From positions 558,001 to 622,000 of the forward strand of contig NC_050727.1 of NCBI RefSeq assembly GCF_014133895.1: a stretch of 64,000 nucleotides of DNA. The letters are read 5' to 3'. Under the pieces are notes generated by a model, which did no database searches, was not told the DNA's origin, and saw nothing but the letters and a program-made list of their open reading frames with translations. Position numbers and translations under genes: made by a program. The DNA is from Torulaspora globosa. Taxonomy: Eukaryota > Ascomycota > Saccharomycetes > Saccharomycetales > Saccharomycetaceae. This document shows positions 38,942-48,063 of the stretch, in pieces; positions within the stretch are counted from its first letter, which is position 1, and each line of letters begins with the position of its first letter.

Positions 38942-40552
38942 CTATGCGCCAGATGAGCTAGGACCTGAAATACTGCCAATAGTATTGTACTCGGCGTCCA
39001 GAGTGCTGTCATTGTCCAGATTCGAAATGAAAGCTGCCGGAACATTTAGCACCGAAGGAACACGACGATCCTCAGGATTGACTTGCTTTTTGAATCGCAT
39101 CAAGAGGTTAGCATCTTTGACTCCAAATTTCTTTATCAATTTGCGATAAAAGAGTCCACAGGCATTACACAATGTCCTGTTTCCGTATGGACCTCGTCTC
39201 CACTCTGGTGTACTGTTTTCTCCACAATGAACGCAGGAGGTCGTCGATTGCTCATCTTTTCTAATGGGCTCGCTAAGCAGTAATCCATGCGTTAAAGAAC
39301 GATGATAATCCGGAGACGACTTCTCTGATGAAGACTTCTTCCTCTTCTTAACAATTTTATTTTTCATCTTAACTGACGTTTGCAAACTGCTTTGGGCATT
39401 GAGTATTATTGGTCTAGTGCCTGGTGGAACTGGCACAGTAATCGGCTTCGAGTACTGCATTTCCTGCGCCGAGCCATCAGCTTTGCCCATGTTTCGATAA
39501 GCTGATGGATCAGATAGGGTTGGTCTATGATTTGCGCCAATATATGAGGGCGGCCAGGTTGCGCTACCTGAAATCCTGGACGCACTGAGCCGCTCGTGAG
39601 ATTTCCGAGGATCATGGAAACTACTTGAACGTTTTTGCTGCTCAAGAGCAGGTGGCACAACTGAAGTTTTTGCCGCCTCATTCTTAAACTGGAAATTTTT
39701 CGATGAAGCTTTCTTCGGGAGATTCATTGTGAGAGCTTCAATTGGAGGTAGCGTTACTCTCTTTCCCGAGTCAGATACTGGTCTAGCCCGAGAAATGGCG
39801 GCGGCTGACTCTTTGAGATAACGAACATGCTCTTTGAGATACACCAATTCCTTAACTGCGTTGTTCAAGCGTTGGGTAACCTCATTCAGCGACGCCAGGT
39901 TCTCGCAGGATATTTGATCTAGGAGGATCTTATCACTAGATCCACCGGTACCACTGTCGGAAGATTTCTGAGCGCTGTAGAGCTCCTGTGATGAGGTATC
40001 CTTGGCGATTGGCCAGTTTCTTATAGTGTTTGATATTTCATTTTTTAATTCTAATATAGTGGCCACTTTGTCCTGATAAGTCTTGTTCAGATCAGTGTCA
40101 CTTTCAACCGTAGCAGCGGCACGCATTAACGATTCAATGGAACTTTGACGGCGGGTCGAACTCGTGCTATCGTGCCTGAAGGCAGAAGAAAGTTCGAATT
40201 CACTGTGTTCGCTGGAGCCGCTCTTCCATATCGGAGTCTTAAATTGGACCCTTGTTGAAGAAGATGGAGGTGTTATGAGGTGGTGGCCACTCGGATCTTG
40301 CATGGGTTCCTGTGTCAGTGGAGATGTCTCGGCAGCACTAGAATGCGAAGAATCAACATTTAAGAGAGTAGGAAGAGATGGATTGCGCACATGAGTGTGG
40401 GTCTGTCGCGAGAGAAGATGATGCTCTGTCTGGTATGAATGAAAAGCTCTAGAATTCCGTGGGGATCTTTCCCTTGGATCGTCCAGCTCACCCGATTTGT
40501 GAAAGTGTTCTTCTGTTGGCGTCCTCATAGTAACCATCTTAGTGGCGCACAT
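38942..40552 (-). CDS. GAT2: GATA zinc-finger protein Gat2
   Basis: 536 residues (S. cerevisiae YMR136W, 560). One GATA finger, C-x2-C-x18-C-x2-C (CVHCGENSTPEWRRGPYG to CNACG), near residues 438-462, with a basic tail FYRKLIKKFG. A KKRKKSSSEK stretch ahead may be a nuclear signal. A coiled coil covers about 215-245. The long N-terminus is Ser/His-rich and disordered. Its target genes are poorly known. It diverges from GID8, as in S. cerevisiae. Confidence 0.92.
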   Translation of the reverse strand: MCATKMVTMRTPTEEHFHKSGELDDPRERSPRNSRAFHSYQTEHHLLSRQTHTHVRNPSLPTLLNVDSSHSSAAETSPLTQEPMQDPSGHHLITPPSSSTRVQFKTPIWKSGSSEHSEFELSSAFRHDSTSSTRRQSSIESLMRAAATVESDTDLNKTYQDKVATILELKNEISNTIRNWPIAKDTSSQELYSAQKSSDSGTGGSSDKILLDQISCENLASLNEVTQRLNNAVKELVYLKEHVRYLKESAAAISRARPVSDSGKRVTLPPIEALTMNLPKKASSKNFQFKNEAAKTSVVPPALEQQKRSSSFHDPRKSHERLSASRISGSATWPPSYIGANHRPTLSDPSAYRNMGKADGSAQEMQYSKPITVPVPPGTRPIILNAQSSLQTSVKMKNKIVKKRKKSSSEKSSPDYHRSLTHGLLLSEPIRKDEQSTTSCVHCGENSTPEWRRGPYGNRTLCNACGLFYRKLIKKFGVKDANLLMRFKKQVNPEDRRVPSVLNVPAAFISNLDNDSTLDAEYNTIGSISGPSSSGA

Positions 40553-41634
40553 TTGTGACTCTAATGTCTAAGTCAGACAGGAGTACGGCTACGACTGCAA
40601 AAAGGTATAGTCGACGGAAGGCCGCAATTGGAGAAGTTCCCTTTCGTTCACTAGCAGGATTTGTCCACAAATGTCGAACTCGCCTATTGGAATGGCAACT
40701 TTAAGTAGATGAAACTCCCCAACTGAGCTACGGAGCTTCCCAGATTCAAATAAGGAGATCAGTTAATGCCCCTAATCTAGTACTAGAACTCGGCAAAACT
40801 CCAAAGAGTGCCGATTCAGTCTCTGAGCAGTTAAGGAACCAAAAACCCCTGGTGCAAACAGAAACGCACAGTCACTCACTACAATCCCACAGGATCATAT
40901 AGCAACGCTGTTCATCTCCGGGGATCAATTACCATTCAGAGTTACCACTAGCTCAGCGACGAGCGAATCATCCAGCTACAAATTATTGTACGATTCTAGG
41001 CAAAACTTCGCCCAAAACTCTCCACTGACCCCTAACTGATAGTCCCAAAGGTCCGAATTTCTGTTCACATCCCGCACTGTTCGAGAAGCTGTTGTAGATC
41101 GTTGCAGCTTTAGCTTGTTTAATGAGTCGCGGCGTCAGCGTCGTCCTTTACTGTCGCACTTGCTTCTGGACGTTTGCTGACGCTCACTGAAAACGCGCAG
41201 TCAGAACAGAATAGTTTAGAGATTAGCCTATTCTAGCCCAAAGCCGTGAACAAATGGCCAACTTTCAGACTATACCAGCCCATGAGAGTCGCCAGCTAGG
41301 CACTGATAAGGGACGTTTAACTCTTGCCCATTGGAAATGTCTAGGCCTCTGGATAGCGAACAATAGCTGATCGTGGCATCGGTCTCTCGGAGTCGTCTTG
41401 ATCACCTGTTGTAAAGTAAAGCTCCACGCAGCCAGGCCTCGGAATGCCTGGGAGATAGATAGCCCTGCGAACCAGGGTGCAGGTCCCTTGAACATGTAGC
41501 TCGTACGATGGTACCAATCTCTTTGGACAAGGAGTATCGTCAGGGCCTTATGCCAACCAGGTTGAAGTAGCCACTGTTGTAGACTGAATTGTAGCTCGAG
41601 AAGCCAAATCTTTTGTCGGTTGTCAGGCAGCGGG
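40553..41634. other. Long divergent intergenic region GAT2 / GID8
   Basis: 1,082 bases, the second longest gene-free stretch here. A 76-codon frame (41265-41495, minus) has no recognisable features and is taken as chance. CTGTTGTAGA recurs near 41090 and 41575. No tRNA or element was recognised. Confidence 0.5.
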
Positions 41635-42849
41635 ATGGGAGCTGATAAAGTCTATGAAAGAAAGTCTTTTAGTAAGGAGGAATGGAACGATGCAGTGGCT
41701 GCTTGTACCGCACCATTGCTCGGTGATGGCCGTGGTAACGTGGCGGGAATGGGTTTGAACAGCGGTGGAGCAGATGGGAGCACATCTGCAGAGCCTTCGA
41801 TTCCAAAGCTGCTGCTGAACTATTTTGTTTGTATGGGATTTGAAGAATCTAGTGTGCGAATGGCTCGGGAGATGGGGTACGTAAAGTCCAATAAGGACGC
41901 TCAAGAATTCAATGATCTCTATAAGATCAGGGAAAGAGCCCATATAAGTAAGTTGATCAAGACTGGAAGAGTCTCTGAGGCGATGGAAGAGATAAACTCG
42001 ACTTTTGGGATCGAAGTGCTGGAGTGTGGTGCGGCTGGTCCGTCAAAGGATGGTAACGGAGGAGCTTCTTTCAGTGGCTATGTTGGTAGTAGCGATGGGA
42101 AAGATGACCTGCATTTTAAACTCCTGCTTTTGGACTTGATTGAGAAGATCAGGAAACATGACCGCGATACTGCTGGTAGCCAAGGGACTGATGACGATTT
42201 CGTTTTGGAGCTCATCAAGTACTCGCAGGAGAAGCTGGCACTGAAAGCAGCTTCGAATAAGACATATATGGCGGAATTGGAGCTTGTTATGACACTATTA
42301 CTTTTCCCTAAAGGCGGCGACTCGAAAGTTAAGCTTCCAAAGAGCTTGAAAAATCTGTATTCACTGTCCTTGAGGTCTCATATCGCAGAACTCGTAAACA
42401 GAAAGCTCCTGAGGTGCTTGCATTCGCAAGTTGCAACTCATGCCAGTCAGGTTGGTAAGTTCCCCGATTTAATTGGCTTCAGCAGTGGGATCGCAGGAAA
42501 ACCCTTCTCACATTACAACGAGATCCTTATGGTTAGGCCGAAGGAGGACGTCGGCCAGCATTTAACCACAGATTCTCTGGCAGAGCTGCGAGATTCGGAC
42601 GATGGCCGCCTGAGATCAACGGCCACATCCGCGAACGACGATTGGAGCTGGACAACAGACATGATAAAGGAGCAGCAAGAAGACGGCCAAGTTAAAAGTG
42701 CTGCAATATCGATGGACAAGGCCTCTTCGAACGATGACTTTGACCTATCCGAGGCGAGGTTGGTTCAAGTTATGAAACTATGGGCATGGTGCGAAAATCA
42801 GTTACATAGCAATGATATAGGTGTCCCGCGAGTGCACAGAAGCATGTAG
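41635..42849 (+). CDS. GID8: GID E3 ubiquitin ligase scaffold subunit
   Basis: 404 residues (S. cerevisiae Gid8/Dcr1, YMR135C, 455). Part of the GID/CTLH ligase that degrades gluconeogenic enzymes when glucose returns. LisH segment LLLNYFVCMGFEESSVRMARE near residues 60-82, then CTLH (RERAHISKLIKTGRVSEAMEEIN) and a CRA region to the end (WAWCENQLHSNDIGVPRV). The frame opens at a TTG five codons earlier; ATG 41635 is used. Its stop is 7 bases from the convergent ERG29 stop. Confidence 0.93.
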   Translation: MGADKVYERKSFSKEEWNDAVAACTAPLLGDGRGNVAGMGLNSGGADGSTSAEPSIPKLLLNYFVCMGFEESSVRMAREMGYVKSNKDAQEFNDLYKIRERAHISKLIKTGRVSEAMEEINSTFGIEVLECGAAGPSKDGNGGASFSGYVGSSDGKDDLHFKLLLLDLIEKIRKHDRDTAGSQGTDDDFVLELIKYSQEKLALKAASNKTYMAELELVMTLLLFPKGGDSKVKLPKSLKNLYSLSLRSHIAELVNRKLLRCLHSQVATHASQVGKFPDLIGFSSGIAGKPFSHYNEILMVRPKEDVGQHLTTDSLAELRDSDDGRLRSTATSANDDWSWTTDMIKEQQEDGQVKSAAISMDKASSNDDFDLSEARLVQVMKLWAWCENQLHSNDIGVPRVHRSM

Positions 42850-42856
42850 AATTTTA

Positions 42857-43555
42857 TCAAATGATCAGATCGCACTGGATAGTATCGCCGGTCTCTATCT
42901 TGAGGAAACATAACTGGACGTCGTCGATGGTGCAAGGCAGTGGCTCGCTAGCGCTGTTGTAGATCTTGACACTATCAGATACAGTGAAGTTCTCGGGCTT
43001 TTTAACGAGCTCTGAGAATAGCTGCGTATCTTTGAAGAAATGGTAGAGTTTGGTCCTCAATACCCGCAATCTACAACCAAACTCAGGTCTTCTCTCATCT
43101 TCGTAGTCTTCTGGTGAGAACTCGATGTGAAATTGTAGAGGCTTTGCCAGGACGGGCTTGCCGTCTTTCAAAACGTTACACATGGCGTATAAGTGAGCTA
43201 CATGGACAGGTTTGGCGAAAAATTTGTCCCTGTCCTCGAATTCCTCGATGACAATCCCGCTCTTCTCATCAAGATATTCTCGGCTGTGATAGTTATCCTG
43301 GACAATCATCCTATGTAACTTCAAGCTTTCATCGATATAGCCCTTGTTTAACTCCTCGTAAGTCTCCTTCTGCAAAAAAGTCATCTCGATGGTTATGTAT
43401 AGCTCATTGATGAACGCCATTGTGCCCACAACTAGCAGGAACAGCGTAATTCTACCACTTATCTTGTCGTGAACGAATTGTTGTACATATGGAAGTCTGG
43501 CCAAGCGGTCGATGATTCTCGACTCTACTTCAAAGTATCCCTCAGCGAAAGACAT
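42857..43555 (-). CDS. ERG29: ER protein of ergosterol synthesis
   Basis: 232 residues (S. cerevisiae YMR134W, 237). One membrane helix (ITLFLLVVGTMAFINELYI, about 36-54) near the N-terminus, the rest soluble. Erg29 is an ER protein needed for the sterol C-4 demethylation steps in S. cerevisiae. Position between GID8 and REC114 supports orthology. Confidence 0.9.
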   Translation of the reverse strand: MSFAEGYFEVESRIIDRLARLPYVQQFVHDKISGRITLFLLVVGTMAFINELYITIEMTFLQKETYEELNKGYIDESLKLHRMIVQDNYHSREYLDEKSGIVIEEFEDRDKFFAKPVHVAHLYAMCNVLKDGKPVLAKPLQFHIEFSPEDYEDERRPEFGCRLRVLRTKLYHFFKDTQLFSELVKKPENFTVSDSVKIYNSASEPLPCTIDDVQLCFLKIETGDTIQCDLII

Positions 43556-44234
43556 TCTAGATAGACCTCTGTACCTTAGCCACTAGCTTCATCCAGCCTT
43601 GTACGTGATGATAAACTTCGTTGCGGAAATTTTCAACTGGAAAACACGCACTGCGCGAGGCCCAATCGATGGCCCATCGCTAACTCAGACTCTACGAGAT
43701 CTGGCAGGGCTTCAGATTCTAGATTGCTAGCATCCATAGAGCTGGAATTCTGGGCTTAATCGATCGCTTCTATAGCAATTCAACAGCGCCAGATTTCGTG
43801 GGCCATTTGCATCGATGGCGGAGGTACTCCAAACCGCATCTTACCTCGGAGATTGCGAAGCACCGTCTTCCGCCGCGTTGCTCAAGAATGATTGAAAACA
43901 GATGCTAGCGGCCGGAACTTGTTGAGCCCTTTGTAAGATTTCGTCATCGAGAATGCTTTCACGAAAAAGGTAAAACTATGCAGATCTCATCTCGCTTCTT
44001 GAGATGAAAAATGCGAAAAACGGCAACAAAGCATACTTGCCCGGCAACGCTTGTAAAAATATGCGCTTGTTTTGACTGTTGATCTTCCGCCGTGGTCAAG
44101 AGCCTTGAGCCGGGAATGTTGACTCCGACTTCCTAAGCATCCCAGATATATAAGGTACGCCTTATATATATGGAAGCGCTGTTTTAGACATTGGATGAGC
44201 ATTACTGGTAAACTTGCTAGTAATCGGCGCCGTG
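43556..44234. other. Intergenic ERG29 / GPI protein gene
   Basis: 679 bases. At 44146-44169 lies a 10-base inverted repeat, ATATATAAGG-TACG-CCTTATATAT, which is a TATA box on both strands about 65-90 bases upstream of the next ATG. No gene is seen. Confidence 0.55.
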
Positions 44235-44825
44235 ATGAAATTTCAGCTCAGTTTAATAATCATACAATTCGTGGTTTTGGCAAAAGCCGTTGCATTGAGC
44301 GGCCAGGAAGGAACCGCCGGTTCTTTATACCAAACACAAAGTATGCCTATCGCTGTACCCAATGAAACTGTAAGCGTTGGTGTCCTAACATCAATCGTGC
44401 AGGCTACACAAACCGAATCTTTCTCTTCCATAACGCCTAGTACAATATACGCTTTTTCTGGCGAACCTGGAGCCGCTTCAGACGTGTTGCAACTGCCCAT
44501 CGGAAGTTCTGGATTGCTTTCATTGTCGAGTTCTGACTCAGTGGATGCCTCTTCTGCTTTATCACAGTTTTTAAATGGAGCCGGTGTTGCTACAAGCCTG
44601 AGTGTGAGCAAAACAGGTTCTCTGAGTAGATCAAGAACAGACAGCGCTTCCTTTAGTTCAACTCGGGCTACCACGAGACTGGCCGCAAATTCATCCGCTA
44701 CGATGACTTCTGACGGGCGATCCTCGTCATCGACCAACAGCATATCAGCCTCTGGAGGCGCTCATAGAATGGCCTCGCCTGCTATCGCAGGAGGCATGAT
44801 CGCGGGCTTGGTCGCATTTTTGTAG
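44235..44825 (+). CDS. Predicted secreted Ser/Thr-rich GPI-anchored protein
   Basis: 196 residues that I cannot assign to a family. A signal peptide (MKFQLSLIIIQFVVLAKAVA) leads a Ser/Thr-rich body (SLSVSKTGSLSRSRTDSASF) suited to O-mannosylation. The C-terminus is a short hydrophobic GPI-addition tail (SPAIAGGMIAGLVAFL). The frame opens at a TTG 7 codons earlier; ATG 44235 begins the signal peptide. An out-of-frame ATG lies at 44195. No homologue sits here in S. cerevisiae. A cell-wall or plasma-membrane location is inferred. Confidence 0.75.
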   Translation: MKFQLSLIIIQFVVLAKAVALSGQEGTAGSLYQTQSMPIAVPNETVSVGVLTSIVQATQTESFSSITPSTIYAFSGEPGAASDVLQLPIGSSGLLSLSSSDSVDASSALSQFLNGAGVATSLSVSKTGSLSRSRTDSASFSSTRATTRLAANSSATMTSDGRSSSSTNSISASGGAHRMASPAIAGGMIAGLVAFL

Positions 44826-45049
44826 AACCAGCAGGATATTCTTATGCAGCACTGTGATGAGCAAACATCATTTGATATATATCTACAATAGTAGGTAGAT
44901 GATGTTTTTTGGAGTCCCATGCACATCTTCAAGTTCATTAACGACCTGAAAAGGAAAAGGGTTCAGTTCAACAAAGTGGTTCGATATAAAAGGTGGCTCA
45001 CAGCGTTCTGAGTTAATCGAACCGGACTTGCTACTCTAATGAGCGCAAC

Positions 45050-45604
45050 ATGAGATTGATCCAGTGGATCGGATTTCTCTATGCGTTGACAGCTTACGCT
45101 TTGTCTTTGCAAAGCACGCCTACAGCGAGCGACGCTGCTCGAGCATCAGCTGCCCAGGCTAACTTGCCCTTCTATACGGTTTGTCTCGCTGACATTAACA
45201 CAAATATGCCTGCATACAGTTCGTATATGGTGGATAACAACAGGCAGCTTCCTCCGGCGGTTGCAAATTACTACTTTCACGCTGTTACTCTCGCGAGTAC
45301 AGCCGATTTAGAAGCAGACATTGCAAATTCGTTTCCCTTTACAGAGTTCCAAACGTTTATCACCCAGTTCCCATGGTACGACTCCCTAAAGCAGAAAGCC
45401 TCCGTGTCCACCGTATACCTGCCTCAAGACTTCATGACCAGCTCGATCCCGACAAGTGGCCGCCAGACCACAGTAACGGCAGCGACTACAACTGGTCAAA
45501 CCGCTTCAAGTGATAATCATTCAGCAACTGAGAACAAAGCCGTAAGTATCAACCCAAGCCTTTTTGCTCTGATTTTAGCAGTCTTTGGAGCTTTTCTTGC
45601 CTAA
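45050..45604 (+). CDS. Cell-wall protein of the SRP1/TIP1 (seripauperin/TIR) family
   Basis: 184 residues. Signal peptide MRLIQWIGFLYALTAYALS, then one SRP1/TIP1 domain (about 35-115) with CLADINTNMPAYSSYM and the closing FQTFITQFPWYDSLK typical of Tir/Pau proteins. A short Ser/Thr region and a hydrophobic GPI tail (SLFALILAVFGAFLA) follow. The family contains cold- and anaerobiosis-induced mannoproteins. There is none at this place in S. cerevisiae. Its TAA overlaps the TAG of REC114 on the other strand. Confidence 0.88.
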   Translation: MRLIQWIGFLYALTAYALSLQSTPTASDAARASAAQANLPFYTVCLADINTNMPAYSSYMVDNNRQLPPAVANYYFHAVTLASTADLEADIANSFPFTEFQTFITQFPWYDSLKQKASVSTVYLPQDFMTSSIPTSGRQTTVTAATTTGQTASSDNHSATENKAVSINPSLFALILAVFGAFLA

Positions 45605-46980
45605 GGTGATTGCACATCCGTCATCGCAGACAAAGCCTCTTCGACTTTTGATACCCACTTCATGAAATACTCATCTTTCAGTTTCTCCTTGATAGCTCGT
45701 TTGGATATCCTAATCTTTTGAAAGGTAGCCGCTGGCTGGACTATCGGCGATTGCCTAGATGCTTTTTCTTCGTTTTTCGTGTCATTACTTTTGTTTACGC
45801 CTAAGGGTTTTAATCCTTTTTTACTAGCGCCTTCCTCGGACCGAATGTTTCGTTCGTTGTCCAAAACATTTTTTTCAGATGGGGTTGTGATTGCCAAGTG
45901 CTCGCTAGCGATTTCTTGCGAGCGATTCCCTTCACTTCTTGTTTCGTGCGGCTTGGAAATCAAATCACGACGTAATTGGGGCAGCTCTATGTTATCTTTG
46001 CTTAAACATGATTTTTTCTCGGTAAAGAGTTCTGCTGGTGCTATGCAGGTCACATCTTTCCCCTCAGTCGACTTAGAAATCGAACAGCTCCCTTCAGTTG
46101 TAAATTCGAGATTGGCTTTCGTTTCTTTGTTGAGAGCCACTGATATGCTTTGTACAGTACTTTGCATCCCACAATCGCTCGGAACCTCAGGTTTCGATGG
46201 TATTGGCGGAGCCGGACCGGTCAGACTAGTCGTGTCATTGGAAAAAGGGAAGCATTGATTGGGAAGGACCATTTGGGCTTCATTTTGAGTATCTGAATGG
46301 TTTAGTGCGGTTGCAAAGTACGAACCAGACTGCGCCTGCCACGGGATTTCCGACGAGATTTGTGAGCACAGCGGGTATTGGAATCCTTGTTCTACCGACC
46401 CCGTCGCATATTGACTCTCCACCAACGAGTTATCGGAAAATGCGTTCTGAGCGCTAAGATTAGCCGCCAAGGTATTGGACTCGATTGTCGATAAGGGATT
46501 TGCAGAAACGTTCGGTTGTCCCAAATACTTACAGTTCAATTTGCTCTGATCCGCTGTAGACATGCGCGGCCTAGCAGGCTTCACAGCAACACGAAGTCCG
46601 GCAAGGATAACTTGTAGTCTTTCAAAGTCGTCCTCACTATTGAGAGAAACCTGAAATCGCCTCATAAACATTCCGGACTCTGTCAGAACAATATACTTAC
46701 ATGAGATGGCGGGACAACGTGCTGTGAACTGGATTGTTCGGGCACTGTCTAGCAGATTTACCTTAATCGTTTCCATAGTTCTTCCGTTCCACGCCACAAC
46801 CACATGACATGTCTTATCCTTGCCTAAGCTGAGTGTGAGGTTGCTAGGGAAGTTCTCAGGGAAGTGCTGCCATTTATCAGACTGGAGTGGATTGAATATG
46901 GTATCGAACCCTCTCGGTGCCGGGATGAGCTCTGAATACGTCGAGTAGAACTTAACTGGGGCAGCGAAACAAACTTGCAT
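45601..46980 (-). CDS. REC114: Meiotic recombination protein Rec114
   Basis: 459 residues (S. cerevisiae YMR133W, 428). Rec114 with Mei4 and Mer2 brings Spo11 to chromosome axes to make meiotic double-strand breaks. The N-terminal 130 residues form the PH-like domain (signature motifs FNPLQSDKWQHFPENFPS and FTARCPAISCKYI). A long Ser/Thr-rich disordered part follows, and the C-terminal helix YFMKWVSKVEEALSAM binds Mei4. I see no intron near the 3' end; S. cerevisiae has one there as far as I recall. Confidence 0.9.
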   Translation of the reverse strand: MQVCFAAPVKFYSTYSELIPAPRGFDTIFNPLQSDKWQHFPENFPSNLTLSLGKDKTCHVVVAWNGRTMETIKVNLLDSARTIQFTARCPAISCKYIVLTESGMFMRRFQVSLNSEDDFERLQVILAGLRVAVKPARPRMSTADQSKLNCKYLGQPNVSANPLSTIESNTLAANLSAQNAFSDNSLVESQYATGSVEQGFQYPLCSQISSEIPWQAQSGSYFATALNHSDTQNEAQMVLPNQCFPFSNDTTSLTGPAPPIPSKPEVPSDCGMQSTVQSISVALNKETKANLEFTTEGSCSISKSTEGKDVTCIAPAELFTEKKSCLSKDNIELPQLRRDLISKPHETRSEGNRSQEIASEHLAITTPSEKNVLDNERNIRSEEGASKKGLKPLGVNKSNDTKNEEKASRQSPIVQPAATFQKIRISKRAIKEKLKDEYFMKWVSKVEEALSAMTDVQSP

Positions 46981-47228
46981 ACGGCTGCTCGAACTAAAGC
47001 TAAATTTATACTCTTTTGTGGTTTGAAAAGCAGGACAACCTAGTGCTTCTTGCCGTATATGTTTTTCCTTTATATAGTCAAATTAGCCGCTGAGCTATGC
47101 ATTTTTCGTCCGAAATGAACCAGAGCATTCCGGACAGCCTAGCCTACCCGTAGTGGCGCTTCCAAAAGAGATCTTTGAATCATTTAGAATGGTTAATGAA
47201 ACAGCAAGAGCATTGCTACACCTTCTGG

Positions 47229-47843
47229 ATGGTTTACTTCTATGAATCTGAGCCGCTGGAAGGCTCAAGAAAGTACCAGATCGCGACGGGAAAGGACAAA
47301 TATGAAAATGACCTACTGATTAAGTATGGTTATCGGGAGCTGAACTACGTCTGGTTTCACACCGATAAATACTCCAGCGGACATGTATACCTGAAGCTGC
47401 ATCCTGACGAGAAATCTCTAGATGATGTGCCTGCAGAGGTTGTCAACGACTGCCTGCAGTTGTGTAAATCGATGTCAATTCAGGGCAACAAAATGAACCA
47501 GTGTACCATTTTACAAACCCCATGGCATAATTTGAGGAAAAACCAGTACATGAAGCCAGGGGAAGTCTCATTCAAGTCCTTACAAAGGGTGCGAAAGAAA
47601 CAATGCTTTGCCCGGGATCAGCGGCTATTGAATAGACTAGCGAAAACTCGCGTTGAGGTTACTGACGAAGTAGAACAACTACTCCATCAAGCGAAGAAGA
47701 GTAAGGACGGTGATTTTTTCCTACGATACGTCGCCGATAACCGAGAGAAACTCATCGAAGAAGCCAGGGTTAGGAAGCAAGATAAAAAGCGGCGCAAAAA
47801 GAGGGAACAAGAGGACGGGTCTGATTCTAATCTTTCATCTTGA
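47229..47843 (+). CDS. JLP2: Jlp2/CCDC25-type protein
   Basis: 204 residues (S. cerevisiae YMR132C, 208). NFACT-R-like domain over the first 120 residues (YRELNYVWFHTDKYSSGHVYLKL) and a basic coiled coil at the end. Function in yeast is not established; the human relative CCDC25 binds DNA and chromatin-like structures. The frame is open upstream with an ATG at 47196, but the family begins MVYFYES, so ATG 47229 is preferred. Confidence 0.9.
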   Translation: MVYFYESEPLEGSRKYQIATGKDKYENDLLIKYGYRELNYVWFHTDKYSSGHVYLKLHPDEKSLDDVPAEVVNDCLQLCKSMSIQGNKMNQCTILQTPWHNLRKNQYMKPGEVSFKSLQRVRKKQCFARDQRLLNRLAKTRVEVTDEVEQLLHQAKKSKDGDFFLRYVADNREKLIEEARVRKQDKKRRKKREQEDGSDSNLSS

Positions 47844-47943
47844 TGAACTGTTGAACAGTGGAAAACCGTCTAGACTGCTAGTCCATTTATATACAGATCG
47901 GCGATGTTGTGCTTTTTTTCTTTTTCGCCGGTGCTTAATGCTT

Positions 47944-47977
47944 GGAAAATTTTTTCGAGCCTTTGAGATGCGATGAG
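47944..47977 (+). promoter_or_regulatory. RRPE and PAC elements of RRB1
   Basis: GGAAAATTTTTT at 47944-47955 (RRPE-like) and GCGATGAG at 47970-47977 (PAC). The pair marks ribosome-biogenesis genes controlled by Stb3 and Dot6/Tod6. They lie about 90-120 bases upstream of the RRB1 ATG, as is usual. Confidence 0.65.
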
Positions 47978-48063
47978 GTTGAAATTGTATCGAAGCTAAA
48001 GGGCATATCAAGCTGGAAGTGATACAGTTCGGGTCCTCCAGGTACGATTGCAGGTGATCTACT

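Noticed and set aside
41265..41495. 76-codon minus frame between GAT2 and GID8
   Set aside because: No recognisable motif, short, isolated; expected by chance in a 1-kb gap.
44863..44907. 9-base inverted repeat AAACATCAT/ATGATGTTT as a terminator
   Set aside because: Hairpin terminators are not how yeast RNA polymerase II ends; it may be chance, so it is not annotated as such.
45601..45680. 3'-terminal intron in REC114
   Set aside because: S. cerevisiae has one as I recall, but here the C-terminal helix is continuous and there is no GTATGT or TACTAAC near the stop.
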